NCBI GenBank assembly: GCA_022360015.1
Contig: JAKSDQ010000071.1
Coordinates: 277,593 to 341,592 of the forward strand
DNA from: Cytophagales bacterium
GTDB taxonomy: Bacteria > Bacteroidota > Bacteroidia > Cytophagales > Cyclobacteriaceae
DNA length: 64,000 nt
Reading direction: 5' to 3'
The position numbers were made by a program, and so were the translations under genes. Shown one piece after another: positions 63,762 through 64,000 of this stretch (positions within the stretch are counted from its first letter, which is position 1; each line of letters begins with the position of its first letter). Below the pieces are notes generated by a model. It was not told where the DNA came from. It was given only the letters and a program-made list of their open reading frames with translations, and searched no databases.

Positions 63762-64000
63762 TTACTTCCTTTCATCCAACATCTTCTGCAACATCACCAC
63801 CTTCTCTTTTTCACTCCTCAGAACAGCCTCCTTTTCCTTCAAAAGCTCCTGATACAATTTTTTGTTTTCTTCAACAGCCTCCATCAACTTATCAATCGGA
63901 TTAAAAGTGCAATGATAGTAGGGGCCATCATTATTCGTTGCCCCCTCATAATTGTTTTGAATAATATTGTAAACAATAGATTCCTCATCGAAGCTTTTAA
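63762..64000 (-). CDS. C-terminal part of a probable XRE-type regulator, N-terminus beyond window
   Basis: The last 78 codons are visible, ending at a TAA at 63762-63764. They read SFDEESIVYNIIQNNYEGAT then DGPYYHCTFNPIDKLMEAVE and a charged coiled coil (LYQELLKEKEAVLRSEKEKV, MLQKMLDERK). Bacteroidota XRE helix-turn-helix regulators often have this kind of tail; the DNA-binding domain would lie outside the window. It may be the control gene of the neighbouring defence operon, but that is only positional. Confidence 0.6.
   Translation of the reverse strand, partial: KSFDEESIVYNIIQNNYEGATNNDGPYYHCTFNPIDKLMEAVEENKKLYQELLKEKEAVLRSEKEKVVMLQKMLDERK

Overview
The window reads as chromosomal DNA of a free-living Bacteroidota bacterium, probably of the Cytophagales type. 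This is inferred from SusC/SusD pairs, FecR anti-sigma and ECF sigma pairs, many signal peptides with Q just after the cleavage site, lipoproteins, weak Shine-Dalgarno sites, and mostly minus-strand operons rich in secreted enzymes. No tRNA, rRNA, CRISPR array or transposase was recognised.

1-18.7 kb (minus strand) is a polysaccharide utilisation locus. In transcription order it holds an AraC regulator, two GH127-clan enzymes with the complete Cys/Glu zinc site, a formylglycine sulfatase, an ECF sigma factor, FecR, an STN-type SusC, SusD, and three more sulfatases (the last cut by the window edge). The target is probably a sulfated glycan carrying beta-L-arabinofuranose or anhydro-galactose. 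18.7-22.3 kb is decayed: a deleted copy of a D-hydroxyproline dehydrogenase gene, an ECF/FecR pair without a receptor, and small dispersed repeats.

22.3-43 kb is a mosaic: a ceramidase-like enzyme, a DUF218 protein, a broken nucleotidyltransferase pair, a LysR-HTH/methyltransferase fusion, a nucleoside hydrolase-like protein, xylBA behind a molybdenum hydroxylase, a DinB-like protein, a vanadium haloperoxidase, oxyR, a large BNR-repeat protein, and several gene remnants. 43-45 kb holds a DUF1080 protein facing a Gfo/Idh/MocA oxidoreductase, a pairing known from 3-keto-glycoside chemistry.

45-52.9 kb is a hydroxyproline module. One arm has an AraC regulator, a secreted zinc peptidase and a DPP-IV-type peptidase. 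The divergent arm has pyrroline-4-hydroxy-2-carboxylate deaminase, 4-hydroxyproline epimerase and D-hydroxyproline dehydrogenase. Its AraC regulator is a clear paralog of the one in the first locus, and the dehydrogenase remnant lies just upstream of that first AraC. Together these suggest use of arabinosylated hydroxyproline-rich glycoproteins.

53-63 kb is an AT-richer defence island. It has a HipA-like kinase/DUF3037 pair and a DISARM-type operon (two coupled genes of unknown function, drmA, drmB) with no recognisable drmC or methyltransferase. drmB is put out of frame by an exact 17-bp tandem duplication near its start, and a 13-bp direct repeat brackets the island. The window ends inside a probable XRE-type regulator.
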